Below, piece by piece: positions 5,061 through 5,669 of a stretch of DNA of 5,669 nucleotides. The stretch is from Candidatus Omnitrophota bacterium (GTDB lineage: Bacteria > Omnitrophota > Gorgyraeia > Kaelpiales > Kaelpiaceae): positions 1-5,669 of the forward strand of contig JAQUNS010000052.1 in the NCBI GenBank assembly GCA_028717465.1. Direction: 5' to 3'. The stretch's first letter is position 1; the number at the start of each line of letters is the position of its first letter. A program made the translations under genes and the position numbers. The notes beneath the pieces were generated by a model. That model worked only from the letters and a program-made list of their open reading frames with translations, was not told the DNA's origin and did no database searches.

Positions 5061-5669
5061 TTAAAATTGCCCGGTTAAAAGCTTATTGCCCTCTGCCACC
5101 ATACCAGGCAGTATATCTTCAAGCTTTGCCTGGCCGTTGAAAAAAAGATCCAGTTTCGGTTTTATGTGCAGTTCTTCTATCTCTCTCCAGTTTTGGTGAA
5201 AAGGAGGAAATACCGCATATCTAACTGCCTCATTAAGCATGCTTTTATTTAAAGGCTTGTCTTGGCTCCGGGCCCAGTAATCCCCTTTGGCAACCGATAT
5301 TCTGGAAGGTTGAGCCAGGCCTGTAGAGGCAAGCTGCTCCATGGCATGTTCGGATGTCAATGCTTTAACAACCTCCCAGGCAAGAGCAGGGTTTTTACAA
5401 GATTTTAGAATACAATAAGCAGTCCCGCCGCTTGCAAATTTTCTGCTGCCTTTTGGGCTCTTAGGAAACATGACAACGTCCCAGTCAAAACCATCTATTT
5501 TTCTTAAGGCCGGCGTCTCCCAAATCCCGGAACCCAACATGGCCAGTCGTCCGGTCATAAACATCATCTGAACACCCATTCCTGCATCTATCAAAGCTGA
5601 AGGAGCCGGAGATACTCTGTGCTCTAAAATTAAATCGGCATAAAACTGCAGGCCCTCCCTGGATTCTTG
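5061..5669 (-). CDS. Extracellular solute-binding protein family 1 (sugar ABC transporter), C-terminal part (start outside window)
   Basis: The frame is open from the right edge to the TAA at 5063-5061, giving 202 residues with no true start in the window; a TTG at 5594 is an internal Leu, since the homologous pattern continues upstream to the edge (REGLQFYADLILEHRVSP). The visible segment is typical of the C-terminal lobe of MalE/UgpB-type binding proteins: 'FYADLI..H.VSP', then 'FMTGRLAMLGSGIWETP', 'FDWDVVMFPKSPKG', a GGTAYCI stretch, 'ALAWEVVKALTSEHAMEQLASTGLAQPSR', and a C-terminal helix ending LLTGQF. It would capture a sugar or oligosaccharide in the periplasm, or at the cell surface if it is a lipoprotein, and pass it to membrane permeases. 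No permease follows in this window, so these would lie upstream beyond the right edge or elsewhere. The ROK regulator gene follows after 16 bp. The ligand is not determinable, though the context points to an oligosaccharide released by the nearby glycosidase. Confidence 0.93.
   Translation of the reverse strand, partial: QESREGLQFYADLILEHRVSPAPSALIDAGMGVQMMFMTGRLAMLGSGIWETPALRKIDGFDWDVVMFPKSPKGSRKFASGGTAYCILKSCKNPALAWEVVKALTSEHAMEQLASTGLAQPSRISVAKGDYWARSQDKPLNKSMLNEAVRYAVFPPFHQNWREIEELHIKPKLDLFFNGQAKLEDILPGMVAEGNKLLTGQF

Noticed and set aside
5061..5594. A complete 177-residue protein starting at the TTG at 5594
   Set aside because: The frame continues to the right edge and the residues before it match the binding-protein family, so this is the C-terminal part of a longer protein.
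1..5669. tRNA or rRNA genes, CRISPR arrays, insertion sequences or phage genes
   Set aside because: I saw no cloverleaf, no regularly spaced repeats, no transposase or integrase motifs and no terminal inverted repeats with target duplications.

Overview
All convincing genes in this window lie on the minus strand, so they read from right to left. The layout is a carbohydrate-sensing, uptake and degradation locus of a Gram-negative-type bacterium with moderate GC and, at four of the five genes, strong GGAGG-type ribosome binding sites or close spacing. The combination of a ROK regulator, a sugar ABC binding protein, a glycoamylase-like/GH144-type enzyme with added carbohydrate-binding modules and secreted single-module proteins is the sort of content seen in Omnitrophota, Planctomycetota/Verrucomicrobiota or Thermotogae-like polysaccharide degraders. 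This placement is a guess, because no marker gene is present.

Region by region, in transcription order. (1) 5669-5061: the C-terminal 202 residues of a family 1 extracellular sugar-binding protein; its start is outside the window. (2) 5044-3848: a ROK-family repressor-type protein 16 bp downstream, probably in the same operon; it has a winged HTH and an intact END motif but lacks the usual ROK zinc-site His and Cys residues. (3) 3847-3768: a short gap with a very good sigma-70 promoter (TTGACA-N17-CATAAA) and a TTTCGAAA palindrome that could be an operator. (4) 3767-3195: a small secreted protein that is essentially one galactose-binding-like (CBM11/CIA30-type) module. (5) 3167-3141: a perfect-stem hairpin with a T-rich tail, which looks like an intrinsic terminator or attenuator. 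(6) 3123-574: an 849-residue membrane-anchored or secreted enzyme made of the same module as gene 4, a glycoamylase-like (PF10091/COG5368, GH144-like) catalytic domain, and a CBM9-like C-terminal domain. (7) 573-361: a 213-bp gap with a promoter (TTGACG-N17-TATTAT) and a roughly 147-nt leader rich in mutually exclusive inverted repeats, one of which can mask the ribosome binding site of the next gene. (8) 360-1: the start of a secreted BNR/Ycf48-like beta-propeller protein that runs off the left edge.

Working model (inference): an oligosaccharide, plausibly a beta-glucan such as beta-1,2-glucan if the GH144 relationship holds, is imported by the ABC system; its product is sensed by the ROK protein, which controls the secreted binding module and the module-bearing glycosidase. 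The most notable points are the free-standing module next to its enzyme-fused paralogue (about 46% identical by hand alignment), the terminator-like hairpin with no ribosome binding site before the enzyme gene, and the possible RNA switch in front of the propeller gene.
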